In this document: piece after piece, positions 15,623 to 24,693 of the stretch | Position numbering within the stretch: position 1 is the first letter of the stretch | Layout of the letters: each line of letters begins with the position of its first letter | Assembly (NCBI GenBank): GCA_027324025.1 | Contig: DAHVYW010000053.1 | Location: 1-50,395, forward strand | Length of the DNA stretch: 50,395 nt | Source: JAJZQD01 sp021847735 | GTDB lineage: Bacteria > Bacillota > Thermincolia > Thermincolales > UBA2595 | Direction of reading: 5' to 3' | Translations under genes and position numbers: made by a program | Notes under the pieces: model-generated | What the model saw: the letters and a program-made list of their open reading frames with translations, nothing else | Told to the model about the DNA's origin: nothing | Database searches by the model: none

Positions 15623-16627
15623 TTGAGATTTTACACAATTTCTAAAAGCCAAACCTTTATAATAACCATGCGATGGGTAATTATCGGGCTGGTACCGGTC
15701 TTGTGCGGTGTAAGCAGGCTGTGGGCACACTCCTATGACATGTGGGGAATTTTCATTTTCTTTGGTGTTACTTCAATAATAACTCTATGCTATGCTAAAA
15801 AACGGTTCATCAAACCATATCAATGGGGCATTATTCACATTGTTGACCTGGTTTCCATCAGCTTGATGGTATTGGGCCGCAGCGGTATTCACAGTGAAAG
15901 CTTTAACTTGTACTACCTGGTGATTTTACAGGCCGGCCTTGTTTTTGGAGTTAGACAGGCCCTGGCATGTGGGTTTTTAAGCACTGTTTTGTACACTTGC
16001 TCGGTCCTGTTAACAGCGCCTACCGACGTAGAAATCAGGAAACTGGCAGTTAGAGTAATATACATTTGGCTGGTGGGAATCACCGGGTCTTACCTGGCTT
16101 ACCTGGAGAAAAAACACCAGAAACTGGCCATCACGGACTATGTCACCAGTACTTACAACAGGACCTTTATGGAACAGTCATTAGACTTCGAAATAAATAA
16201 AGCGGCAGCTGAAAAAGACAACCTAAGTATAATTATGATTGACATCGACAACTTTAAGGCGGTGAACGACCAATTCGGCCACAAGGTAGGAGACCTGGTC
16301 CTGGAAAAACTGGCCGGTATTATCCAGTCCAATCTCCGGGAAATAGACTTTGTTGCCCGTTACGGGGGCGAAGAGTTTATAGTCACTTTACCTGGGAAAG
16401 GGTCTGAAATAGCTTTGGAAATAGCCGAACGAATCCGCAACGCGGTGGAGAAAGCAACATTTAGGTTTAGTAATGTGGCCAATCCGATATATATCACAAT
16501 CAGCTGCGGCCTGGCCAGTTACCCTATCCAGGCGCGCAACATGGACGACCTGATGAAAAAGGCCGATGAATTCCTTTATGAAGCCAAACGAGCCGGGAGA
16601 AACCGGGTGTACTCTAAAGCAGGGTAA
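15623..16627 (+). CDS. Membrane-anchored diguanylate cyclase (GGDEF)
   Basis: From TTG 15623 (AAAGGGG upstream) the protein has 334 residues; the start is uncertain, and TTG 15590 or ATG 15668 are alternatives. Residues about 12-160 hold roughly five or six membrane spans, then a short linker leads to a C-terminal GGDEF domain. The active-site motif is GGEEF (248-252), and R239-x-x-D242 five residues before it is an intact inhibitory I-site. It makes cyclic di-GMP from two GTP and should be feedback-inhibited. No extra sensor domain is seen, so the membrane part may be the sensor. An HD-GYP phosphodiesterase lies at 38613. Confidence 0.88.
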   Translation: MRFYTISKSQTFIITMRWVIIGLVPVLCGVSRLWAHSYDMWGIFIFFGVTSIITLCYAKKRFIKPYQWGIIHIVDLVSISLMVLGRSGIHSESFNLYYLVILQAGLVFGVRQALACGFLSTVLYTCSVLLTAPTDVEIRKLAVRVIYIWLVGITGSYLAYLEKKHQKLAITDYVTSTYNRTFMEQSLDFEINKAAAEKDNLSIIMIDIDNFKAVNDQFGHKVGDLVLEKLAGIIQSNLREIDFVARYGGEEFIVTLPGKGSEIALEIAERIRNAVEKATFRFSNVANPIYITISCGLASYPIQARNMDDLMKKADEFLYEAKRAGRNRVYSKAG

Positions 16628-16665
16628 ATGGGGCTAAAAAGACAACCTATTTGTGGCAGCATAGC

Positions 16666-16787
16666 AAGGAAGAGGCAGGTAAATTCCGACGAGCAACTTC
16701 CGCCGGTAAACCACTCCCGCTAACGCGGATAGTGGGTCGGCGGATGTCAGCCTCGCTCTGCGGAACATGCCTGCCTCTTCCTTTTTT
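16666..16787 (+). ncRNA. Long nested hairpin, candidate structured RNA or terminator
   Basis: A 14-bp perfect outer stem (16666-16679 with 16770-16783) is followed by six T residues. Inside it are TTCCG/CGGAA (16684-16688, 16761-16765), GAGC/GCTC (16691-16694, 16755-16758), TCCGCCG/CGGCGGA (16699-16705, 16738-16744), CCACT/AGTGG (16711-16715, 16731-16735) and CCGC/GCGG around a TAAC loop (16717-16728). Nearly the whole 118 bases form one bulged arm ending in a terminator-like T run. It is much larger than a normal terminator. No known RNA family was recognised. Confidence 0.55.
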
Positions 16788-16907
16788 GCCGGACAAGGCT
16801 GCTCCTTTTTTGCTGGAGTAACAGTTAATTTCCAAAGAAGGAAAGTTACGCCTGGCGTAGAATTCATAGTAAGCATCCTGATTAGAAGGAACGGGGAGGA
16901 AGCCGGA

Positions 16908-19900
16908 TTGTACCTGAAAAAGCTGGAAATACAGGGTTTTAAATCCCTGGCGGATAAAATAGAGCTGGAGTTTAACCAGGGTATTTCCGCTGTTGTGGGG
17001 CCCAATGGAAGCGGCAAAAGCAATATTGCTGATGCAGTGAGGTGGGTACTGGGCGAACAGAGTATAAAAAGCCTTAGGGGCGCCAAAATGGAAGACGTCA
17101 TATTTTCAGGGAGTGACAAAAGAAAGCCTGTGGGAATGGCGGAGGTGGCCATGACTCTGGATAACAGCATGTCGGTGTTTCCCCTTGATTACTCGGAAAT
17201 CACTGTTACCAGGAGGGTTTACCGGTCAGGTGAAAGTGAGTATCTTATCAATAAATCCGCCTGCAGGCTTAGAGACATCCACGAACTCTTTATGGATACC
17301 GGCATTGGCAGGGAAGGGTATTCAATCATCGGTCAGGGCAAAATTGAGGAAATCTTAAGCGCCAAGTCGGAAGACAGAAGAGTAATTATTGAGGAAGCTG
17401 CAGGGATTGTCAAATATAAGACCAGGAAAATGCTGGCGGTTAAAAAGCTGGGCGATACCGAACAGAACCTCGTCCGGATAAATGATATTATCACGGAACT
17501 GGAAACCCAGGTGGGTCCTTTGGAGGAGCAAGCCAAAAAAGCGGGGGAATATCTTGGCTATAAGGGTGAATTGGTTGATTTGGAAGTCAACCTTTTAATA
17601 AATTTGGTAGAAGACCAGAAAGCGAAGCTTGCCGAGATTTGCAGCCAGGATGACAGCCTGAACAGACAGATAATTGAAACAGAGACCGTGCTCAGAAACC
17701 TTGAATCCTGGGTGGAGGGGCAAAAGCTGCAATTGAACAAACTTGATGAGGAGATTACAGATTTACAGAAGTCTGTTTATGAAACCGGAAGCCTTATCGA
17801 AAAAAGCGAAGCTGAAATTATGGTAGCCCGTGAACGGCAAAAGGGCTTGGAAAACCAAAAGGAGAACCTTCAAAAGGAAATTTCTGACCTGAAAGCCAAA
17901 GAAATTGCGGAAAGGGCCCAACATACTGATGATGAAAAGTCCCTTGAAGACCTAAAAAGGAAAATTGCTTCCGAAGAAAAGGAATTGGCTGTCATTGAAA
18001 AGAAACTCTCTCAAATCGAAGCCGGACTACTTTCAGACCAGCAAAAAGTAGAGGACAAAAAGGCCGAGATCATTGATTTGCTAAATGATATGGCGGCTGT
18101 AAATAATTCCATCAATGCGGCTGATATTGAAAAGCAGAACCTTATCAGGCGAACGGGACAATTGGAGCAGCAGCAGGAAACCTTAGCCGGTGAACTTCTT
18201 GACTCTTTGCGGAGGGAAAAAACCCTCCAAAAACACCTGCATGAAATTACCCATAATATCCAAACATTGGCAGCAACCGAAAACAGCCTCTGTGTGGAAA
18301 GAGACAGTTTTGGTGAAAAACTCGGCCACCTCGCGGGCGAAGTCTCCCGGACCCGGCAGGAGCTAAGCGACAAGTCTTCCAGAATGAAGGCTTTAGAGGA
18401 CCTGCAGCAGCAGTATGAGGGTTATTACCGGGGCGTCAAAGAGGTCTTAATGGAGGGTAAAAAGGATACTTTGGGCGGTATATGCGGGGTTGTTGCCGAA
18501 ATAATAAAAGTCCCGGAACAATACGAAACAGCGGTCGAAGTCGCCCTTGGCAGCGCCCTTCAGTATATCGTCACGGAAAGTGCCGATGATGCCGGAAAAG
18601 CCATCGGGTTCTTAAAGAAAAGCAGAGCCGGCAGGGCCACCTTTTTGCCGTTGGATGTAATAAAACCGGCCCCCCGGGACAACGGCAAAACCGGTATTGC
18701 CGGACAAAAGGGCTTCTGCGGCATGGCCGGGGACCTGGTGAACTATGACAAAAAATACGCTAAAATAATAGAGTACCTGCTTGGACGGGTTTTTGTTGTC
18801 GACAATATCAGGAACGCCACCGAACTTGCCAGGGCCATTAACTTTAGCGCCAAGATAGTCACCCTGGACGGGGATGTGATAAACCCGGGCGGTTCAATGA
18901 CCGGAGGGGTATACCAGAAAGGCCGTGCCAGTTTATTGGGTAGGGTAAGGGAGATTGAGGAAACCCATGCAGCCGTGAAATTGCTGGAAGAAATGGTCGA
19001 AGGGCTTGAAAAAAGTGTATCCTCTACCCAGAAGGTGTATGATGACCGCCTGACCAGGATAGGTGAGACTCAGGTTCAGCTTCAGGGATTAAATATTGAT
19101 AAAAATTCCCTGCAAAAAGATATAGAGGTTGTTTTACAGGAAAATGCCAGGATTGAAAGCACCGCAAAACTCCTGGAGGATGAAAAACAAAATCTCGAAA
19201 ATGAAATTCAGGGTACAGACAGCCGTATCCACAGTCAGAAGGCCCACTTAGAGGTACTTCGGCTAAAAGACGGGGAAATTCGAAAAACCATCGAATTACA
19301 GCAGGAAACACTGTCAGGGCTGGAAGAGGAGCGCTCCGGGCTGTCCGAAACAGTTACCCAGATAAAGGTTAACCTGGCCGGCCTCAGGCAGGAAGAAATC
19401 AATTATGCCCAGATTATGGACAGGGTAAACGACGCTATCAGGGAAATTGAAATCCAGATTCAAAAGAAGGTTGAACAGGTCAAGGATTACGATACCCAAA
19501 GGGCCTTGCAGGACAGTGAGATTGGCAGGCACGAGTCGGCAATCAGGGAACTAAGCGAACAAAAGGGCGTCCGGGAAGATTTGCTGAGCCGGTTGAGAAA
19601 CGACAAACAAGCCTACATCACCGGGGTGGCCGAAGCTGAGGCCCGGATAAAAAGCCTATCCCGGGAGCTTGCCCAAAATAAAGAGTATATCCATGCCTCT
19701 GATGTCAAAAGGGCCCGGCTGGAGTTTGACATTGAAAACTCTCTGGCCAAGCTGACAGAGGAGCTTCAGATTACATATGAAGAGGCACTTCTGAAAAAAA
19801 CAGAGATTAAAAACAAGAGAGAAACAGCCACCAGAATCAAGGAACTTAAAGAGGCAATTTCCCTTTTGGGAAATGTCAATATCGGGGCCATCGATGAATT

Positions 19901-20483
19901 CGAGAGGGTTAAAGAAAGGTACGATTTCTTAACGGGTCAGTACCATGACCTGGATCAGGCCAAGGTATCCCTTTTTAAGGTCATAGATGAAATGGACCAG
20001 ATTATGACTAAAAGATTTGAGGAAACATTCTCCAGCATTAAACGCAATTTTACCGAAGTGTTTACCCAGCTTTTTGGCGGCGGAAGAGCCGAACTTATTA
20101 TGACCAACGGTGAGAATCTCCTGGAGTGCGGAATTGATATCCTGGCCCAGCCTCCCGGTAAAAAAACCCAGCACCTTTCCCTGCTTTCCGGCGGTGAAAG
20201 GGCCTTAACAGCCATTTCGCTGCTGTTTGCAATTTTAAAGACCAAACCAAGCCCCTTTTGCGTCCTTGACGAGATTGAGGCCTCCCTGGATGAAGTTAAT
20301 GCCGACAGATACGCCGTCTATCTGAAGGAATTTGCCCAAAACACGCAGTTTGTTGTCATTACCCACAGGAAACGAACTATGGAAGCGGCAGACATACTTT
20401 ATGGTGTGACAATGGACGATTCCGGCGTAACCAAACTAGTTTCAATGAAACTTAGCGACGAACAGGTTGGTAAGGTAAGCTGA
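16908..20483 (+). CDS. smc: Chromosome segregation ATPase SMC
   Basis: TTG 16908, with GGGGAGGAA upstream, gives 1191 residues (Bacillus SMC has 1186); longer frames to 16767 run through the structured element. Walker A GPNGSGKSN is at residues 31-39. Two long coiled-coil arms flank a hinge at about 510-680 (GGICGVVAEI, then MTGGVYQKG). The C-terminal head carries the ABC signature LSGGERAL and Walker B VLDEIEASLDE. SMC with ScpA and ScpB loops and condenses DNA near the origin. The gene follows rnc at a distance, as in Bacillus, but here a radical SAM gene, a cyclase and the cobT remnant lie between them. Confidence 0.97.
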   Translation: MYLKKLEIQGFKSLADKIELEFNQGISAVVGPNGSGKSNIADAVRWVLGEQSIKSLRGAKMEDVIFSGSDKRKPVGMAEVAMTLDNSMSVFPLDYSEITVTRRVYRSGESEYLINKSACRLRDIHELFMDTGIGREGYSIIGQGKIEEILSAKSEDRRVIIEEAAGIVKYKTRKMLAVKKLGDTEQNLVRINDIITELETQVGPLEEQAKKAGEYLGYKGELVDLEVNLLINLVEDQKAKLAEICSQDDSLNRQIIETETVLRNLESWVEGQKLQLNKLDEEITDLQKSVYETGSLIEKSEAEIMVARERQKGLENQKENLQKEISDLKAKEIAERAQHTDDEKSLEDLKRKIASEEKELAVIEKKLSQIEAGLLSDQQKVEDKKAEIIDLLNDMAAVNNSINAADIEKQNLIRRTGQLEQQQETLAGELLDSLRREKTLQKHLHEITHNIQTLAATENSLCVERDSFGEKLGHLAGEVSRTRQELSDKSSRMKALEDLQQQYEGYYRGVKEVLMEGKKDTLGGICGVVAEIIKVPEQYETAVEVALGSALQYIVTESADDAGKAIGFLKKSRAGRATFLPLDVIKPAPRDNGKTGIAGQKGFCGMAGDLVNYDKKYAKIIEYLLGRVFVVDNIRNATELARAINFSAKIVTLDGDVINPGGSMTGGVYQKGRASLLGRVREIEETHAAVKLLEEMVEGLEKSVSSTQKVYDDRLTRIGETQVQLQGLNIDKNSLQKDIEVVLQENARIESTAKLLEDEKQNLENEIQGTDSRIHSQKAHLEVLRLKDGEIRKTIELQQETLSGLEEERSGLSETVTQIKVNLAGLRQEEINYAQIMDRVNDAIREIEIQIQKKVEQVKDYDTQRALQDSEIGRHESAIRELSEQKGVREDLLSRLRNDKQAYITGVAEAEARIKSLSRELAQNKEYIHASDVKRARLEFDIENSLAKLTEELQITYEEALLKKTEIKNKRETATRIKELKEAISLLGNVNIGAIDEFERVKERYDFLTGQYHDLDQAKVSLFKVIDEMDQIMTKRFEETFSSIKRNFTEVFTQLFGGGRAELIMTNGENLLECGIDILAQPPGKKTQHLSLLSGGERALTAISLLFAILKTKPSPFCVLDEIEASLDEVNADRYAVYLKEFAQNTQFVVITHRKRTMEAADILYGVTMDDSGVTKLVSMKLSDEQVGKVS

Positions 20484-20594
20484 CCTTTGCTGGATATATT
20501 TAAACCGCATATACCCTGCGGACCCAGGAAAAAATACCATTGGATCCCTGAAAAAAATGCCATAAAATAAAACCGGAAAATGGGGGGGAATTTG

Positions 20595-21731
20595 ATGAAG
20601 GTCAAGGGTATAGCGAAACAAATTGTCGACAGTCTTGTCGGGATTACTACGGAAATTAGCCAGGGCCGTAACGCCGGATGTTTTGGGTTTGTTGATGAAC
20701 AGGGTGTCGTAGTTAAAATGACCCCTATTGAAGAGGGCGGGCTTGGTGGGCTGCCCCTGCGGAAGCTTCTGTGCCATATCAGTGAAATGAAAGGGAAAAG
20801 CCTGATCGAAGGGCTGGAAATGATACCTGATAATTCGGTGCTTATAACCACGAGACCGGGAAAAACTGGGTTAATTACCGATGTCTCGGGAGTTGATTTT
20901 TTCAACATGCCCGTGATTGCCGTTGGAGTAAAGCAGGATACTTTGGCAGGAGTGGGTATTATCTTCCCTAAGGAAGAATTTTTTGACCTGGCTACCCAGT
21001 CGGAAGAGGTAGACCTTGAAATACTGGCGGCCCTAACAACCGAGGAAGAGAAAGAGATTATGCGGGCTTCCACCGAGTTAAGCCTTAAATACCTGGAAAT
21101 GTCCACCGGGCTGGAGGTTGTAGAAATAACTACCCAAGAAGAATACAAACCGGAGGGTAGAACCCCCTGGAGACTTCCCAGGATAAATGTGAAATCGATA
21201 TCGGCCGATTTTGCCGAGAAACTTGTGGCCAAATCAATGGAAGTCGGGCTGGGCAGAGAAGTGGCCGCTATGGGTGTAATTGATGAAAAGGGAAACATCA
21301 CGCAAAAGGGAGAAACGGTCGTCGGGGGGATAGGTTATGTTCCTTCACGAATTCTTGCTTCCAGTTGTGTGGATATTACCGGGAAATCCCTGAGACAGGT
21401 CTATGCCCACGGAGTTCCTGAAAACGCCGTTATTGTTCACACCCATCCCGGAGGGACCGGAGTTATGCATATGGGGGATGCCAATGCCGGGCCCGGTTCC
21501 TGGGGCCGTTCAATAGTGGCTATTGGCCACGACAATGAGGGGAAAGTCCGGGGCGCCACTGTTATTGAAAACACCGACACGGTGTTTGACCTTGCCGACG
21601 AGGATGAAGAACTAAACCTCAGGTTCTTCGATGCGGGCACGCCGGAAGAGGAAGCGGAAATCCGAAACCGCAAGTTCGGTGTGGCCCAAGAGTACACTAA
21701 TTTATGCAAACCAATTGAGATAATACACTAA
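20595..21731 (+). CDS. Two-domain protein with JAMM-like metal motif, function unknown
   Basis: From ATG 20595 (GGGGGG ribosome site) it is 378 residues. The C-terminal half has H282-x-H284-P, with D295 exactly 11 residues after H284. This is the spacing of the JAMM/MPN metalloprotease motif (HxHPx6-S-x2-D), but the usual Ser position is H292. E222 could be the upstream catalytic Glu. The N-terminal half (1-180) has a separate alpha/beta look and ends in an acidic helix. Genes of this type may be annotated as a viral-type serine peptidase in related genomes; I see no support for that. It sits between smc and ftsY, separated from ftsY by a terminator. Confidence 0.6.
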   Translation: MKVKGIAKQIVDSLVGITTEISQGRNAGCFGFVDEQGVVVKMTPIEEGGLGGLPLRKLLCHISEMKGKSLIEGLEMIPDNSVLITTRPGKTGLITDVSGVDFFNMPVIAVGVKQDTLAGVGIIFPKEEFFDLATQSEEVDLEILAALTTEEEKEIMRASTELSLKYLEMSTGLEVVEITTQEEYKPEGRTPWRLPRINVKSISADFAEKLVAKSMEVGLGREVAAMGVIDEKGNITQKGETVVGGIGYVPSRILASSCVDITGKSLRQVYAHGVPENAVIVHTHPGGTGVMHMGDANAGPGSWGRSIVAIGHDNEGKVRGATVIENTDTVFDLADEDEELNLRFFDAGTPEEEAEIRNRKFGVAQEYTNLCKPIEIIH

Positions 21732-21738
21732 ATATGAT

Positions 21739-21780
21739 AAAATATTAAGGTTAAGGATAATACCTTAACCTTAATATTTT
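21739..21780. terminator. Bidirectional terminator, 18-bp perfect stem
   Basis: The arms at 21739-21756 and 21763-21780 are perfect inverted repeats around an ATAATA loop, AT-rich with a run of T at the 3' end on both strands. It ends the JAMM-like gene and isolates ftsY. Confidence 0.85.
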
Positions 21781-21830
21781 ACCAAAACCAGTTTACCATT
21801 ATCCGGTACTGTTCAAAAGGGGAGGAAATT

Positions 21831-22739
21831 GTGGGTTTTTTTTCGAAGCTTAAAGAAGGCCTAACCAGGACAAGGCAGGGTTTTGTAGAGAAAATTGAAA
21901 ACCTTGTGGGCGGGGGTAAAAAGATTGACGAAGAGCTGTACGAAGAACTTGAAGAACTGCTTATCCAGGCCGACGTTGGTGTCAAAACCTCAGTTGATTT
22001 GGTAGAAAACCTAAAAAAGACAGTCAAAGAGAGAAACATTGAAGATGCCCAGGAACTTAAGAATATATTAAAAGAGCTGATAGCCGGGATGATGGGCACC
22101 GAGGAATTCACCCTAAATCTTAATGGCTGCCCGGCAGTTATTGTGGTAATCGGTGTCAACGGAGTGGGTAAGACGACCACAATTGGCAAACTTGCATATA
22201 ACCTCAGGCAGGACGGCAAAAAGGTGCTCCTGGCGGCGGGTGACACCTTCCGGGCTGCAGCCATAGACCAGCTCGAAATATGGGGTGAGCGCGGCGGTAC
22301 TGACGTGATAAAGCACAAGGAGGGTGCTGACCCCGCTGCTGTGGTTTATGATGCCATCCAGGCGGCGAGGGCGAGAAAATCCGATGTGCTGATTATTGAT
22401 ACTGCCGGGAGGCTGCATACTAAGACAAACCTGATGGAAGAGTTGAAAAAAATATTCCGGGTAATTTCCAGGGAAATGCCCGGGGCTCCTGACGAGGTTT
22501 TACTTGTTTTGGATGCCACAACCGGACAGAATGCCGTCAGCCAGGCCAAACTCTTTGCCCAGGCCTGCGGCACCACAGGGATTGTATTGACTAAACTTGA
22601 CGGAACTGCAAAAGGTGGAGTTGTAATCGGGATAAGGTCAGAAATGGATATTCCGGTTAAATATATCGGGATAGGGGAAAAAATTGACGATTTGAAGGAA
22701 TTCAGTCCCGGGGATTTTGTTGAGGCTCTTTTTGAGTGA
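21831..22739 (+). CDS. ftsY: Signal recognition particle receptor FtsY
   Basis: GTG 21831, preceded by GGGGAGGAAATT, gives 302 residues. This is a short FtsY with the N and G domains and no long acidic A domain. The GTPase motifs are GVNGVGKTTT (G1), DTAGR (G3) and TKLDGTAKGG (G4). It docks the Ffh-ribosome complex at the membrane. In Bacillus smc-ftsY-ylxM-ffh are contiguous; here a seven-gene sulphur-nucleoside cluster starts only 32 bases after the ftsY stop with no terminator between, so read-through from ftsY is likely. Confidence 0.96.
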   Translation: MGFFSKLKEGLTRTRQGFVEKIENLVGGGKKIDEELYEELEELLIQADVGVKTSVDLVENLKKTVKERNIEDAQELKNILKELIAGMMGTEEFTLNLNGCPAVIVVIGVNGVGKTTTIGKLAYNLRQDGKKVLLAAGDTFRAAAIDQLEIWGERGGTDVIKHKEGADPAAVVYDAIQAARARKSDVLIIDTAGRLHTKTNLMEELKKIFRVISREMPGAPDEVLLVLDATTGQNAVSQAKLFAQACGTTGIVLTKLDGTAKGGVVIGIRSEMDIPVKYIGIGEKIDDLKEFSPGDFVEALFE

Positions 22740-22771
22740 AAAGTTATCACAACTACAACGGGGGTTACGAA

Positions 22772-23572
22772 ATGGCTAAAATCGGGATAATTGGGGGAAC
22801 TGGGGTTTATGACCCCAAAATGCTGTCAAATATCCGAGAGGAAAATGTCCAAACTGAATTTGGTGCCATCAACGTCAAGGTTGGTGAATACCACGGGGTG
22901 CCTGTGGCCTTTCTGCCCAGGCATGGGGAGGGCCACGCCCTTCCGCCACATAAGGTCAATTTCAGGGGAAATATAATGGCCCTGAAAAAACTTGGAGTGG
23001 AAAGAATTATTGCAACAGGCGCCGTCGGCTCCCTGAACCTTGAAATGAGACCGGGAGAGTTTATCCTGGTTGACCAGTTCATTGATTTTACGAAGACCCG
23101 GATTCAAACCTTTTTTGAAGAAGGGGATAAGGGTGTTGTCCATATAGATATGACTGAACCTTATTGCTCTGCATTGCGGAAGATCGTGGTTAATGCCGCG
23201 AAAAACCTCGAAATGCCTATTAAGACCAAAGGCACTTATGTTTGTACTGAGGGGCCCCGGTTTGAGACACCCGCAGAAATAAAGATGTACAGTTTTCTGG
23301 GGGGCGACCTTGTCGGCATGACCAGCGTTCCGGAAGTGGTACTGGCCCGGGAAGCTGAAATGTGCTATGTGACAATTGCCATGGTAACCAATTTTGCCGC
23401 TGGTATTTCACCTACTCCTCTAACGCACGCGGAAGTACTGGATGCCATCAGGAAGAATAACGAAAACCTAAAGAAACTTATCATCAGGACCATCGAGGAA
23501 ATGCCGCAGCAGAGAGACTGTGCCTGCCAAAATGCCCTCAAAGAACTGGGTTCCCTCGGGCCGGGAATATAA
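22772..23572 (+). CDS. mtnP: Methylthio-nucleoside phosphorylase (MTAP/MTIP family)
   Basis: ATG 22772 gives 266 residues of the trimeric PNP/MTAP family (GIIGGTGVYDP at the N-terminus, TYVCTEGPRFET, MTSVPEV). It splits 5'-methylthio-nucleosides with phosphate to 5-methylthioribose-1-phosphate and a free base. In true MTA phosphorylases the base is read by two aspartates in an ATDYDCW-like motif; here the site reads TNFAAGIS (N207, A209), the pattern of enzymes preferring 6-oxopurines such as methylthioinosine. With a deaminase in the same cluster the likely substrate is methylthioinosine, so MTIP may be the better name. The mtnA gene follows. Confidence 0.85.
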   Translation: MAKIGIIGGTGVYDPKMLSNIREENVQTEFGAINVKVGEYHGVPVAFLPRHGEGHALPPHKVNFRGNIMALKKLGVERIIATGAVGSLNLEMRPGEFILVDQFIDFTKTRIQTFFEEGDKGVVHIDMTEPYCSALRKIVVNAAKNLEMPIKTKGTYVCTEGPRFETPAEIKMYSFLGGDLVGMTSVPEVVLAREAEMCYVTIAMVTNFAAGISPTPLTHAEVLDAIRKNNENLKKLIIRTIEEMPQQRDCACQNALKELGSLGPGI

Positions 23573-23594
23573 TTATCCTGAACAGGTGGCGAAA

Positions 23595-24629
23595 ATGAAA
23601 ACAATGGAATGGCGTGACGGTGGACTTGTGTTGATTGACCAGACCAGGCTGCCGTTGGAAATAACCTATGTGAATTGCAGGACAGCCGGTGAGGTGGCAG
23701 ATGCCATCAAAACCATGAAGGTTCGCGGGGCCCCGGCCATTGGGGCGGCGGCCGCTTACGGCCTGGCCATGGGCGGACTAAAATGTGAGTCCCCGGATAA
23801 AGAGTCTTTTTTGCGGCATATCAGAGAGGTTTCACATATGCTCGGCTCCACAAGGCCTACAGCTGTCAACCTGTTTTGGGCCCTTGGAAGAATGATGGGG
23901 GTTGCGGAAAACTACGGCCCCGGAGAGGTAGCGAACCTTAAGGAACTCCTGCTTCAGGAAGCCCATAAAATACTCTCGGAAGATATAGAAATGAACAAGA
24001 ATATCGGCAAATTCGGGGAACAGCTAATTCCCTCCGGGGCTAAAATCCTTACCCATTGCAATGCTGGCGCCCTTGCCACCGCAGGTTATGGGACCGCACT
24101 GGGGGTAATCAGGGCGGCCCACGACTCGGGAAAAGCCATCGAGGTTTTTGCCGATGAAACCCGGCCACTGCTTCAGGGCGCAAGGCTAACCGCCTGGGAG
24201 TTGATGCAGGATAATATCCCGGTTACTTTAATAACTGACAATATGGCCGGGTATTTAATGAGCAGGGGCCTTATTGACCTGGCGGTTGTAGGGGCTGACC
24301 GGATAACAGGTAACGGGGATGTTGCCAACAAAATCGGAACATATTCCGTGGCGGTATTATGCAAAGAACACAATATCCCGTTCTATGTGGCTGCTCCGGC
24401 TTCGACTATAGATATGAACCTCAGTTCAGGTGATGAAATTGTTATTGAGGAGCGGGAAGCGGTTGAGGTTACTACTGTTTTCGGGCAGGAGGTTGCTCCC
24501 CGGGGGGTTAAGGTATTAAACCCGGCCTTTGATGTAACGCCCAATCGTTTAATTACGGCAATTATAACAGACCGTGGGATTGTCAGACCACCCTATAAGG
24601 ATAATCTGAGTAAGTTATTTAGCAGTTAG
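23595..24629 (+). CDS. mtnA: Methylthioribose-1-phosphate isomerase (MtnA)
   Basis: ATG 23595 with AGGTGGCG upstream gives 344 residues; a frame back to 23520 overlaps mtnP and is rejected. Hallmarks are RGAPAIG (44-50), THCNAGALAT with the catalytic C155, and GADRITGNGDVANKIGT with the catalytic D234. The paralogous eIF2B-like proteins lack this full set. It turns methylthioribose-1-phosphate into methylthioribulose-1-phosphate. None of the classical next enzymes (MtnB, MtnC/W/X, MtnD) is in this cluster; instead an aldolase of the fuculose type is present. Confidence 0.93.
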   Translation: MKTMEWRDGGLVLIDQTRLPLEITYVNCRTAGEVADAIKTMKVRGAPAIGAAAAYGLAMGGLKCESPDKESFLRHIREVSHMLGSTRPTAVNLFWALGRMMGVAENYGPGEVANLKELLLQEAHKILSEDIEMNKNIGKFGEQLIPSGAKILTHCNAGALATAGYGTALGVIRAAHDSGKAIEVFADETRPLLQGARLTAWELMQDNIPVTLITDNMAGYLMSRGLIDLAVVGADRITGNGDVANKIGTYSVAVLCKEHNIPFYVAAPASTIDMNLSSGDEIVIEEREAVEVTTVFGQEVAPRGVKVLNPAFDVTPNRLITAIITDRGIVRPPYKDNLSKLFSS

Positions 24630-24693
24630 GGGCTAGGGCAGGCGCCCTTAAGGCCACTGGCTACCAGCCACTAACTACAGAGGAGGATTTAGC

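Noticed and set aside
20399..21301. 300-residue minus-strand reading frame
   Set aside because: It is antisense to the end of smc and the JAMM-like gene, Ser/Pro/Ile-rich, without a ribosome site.
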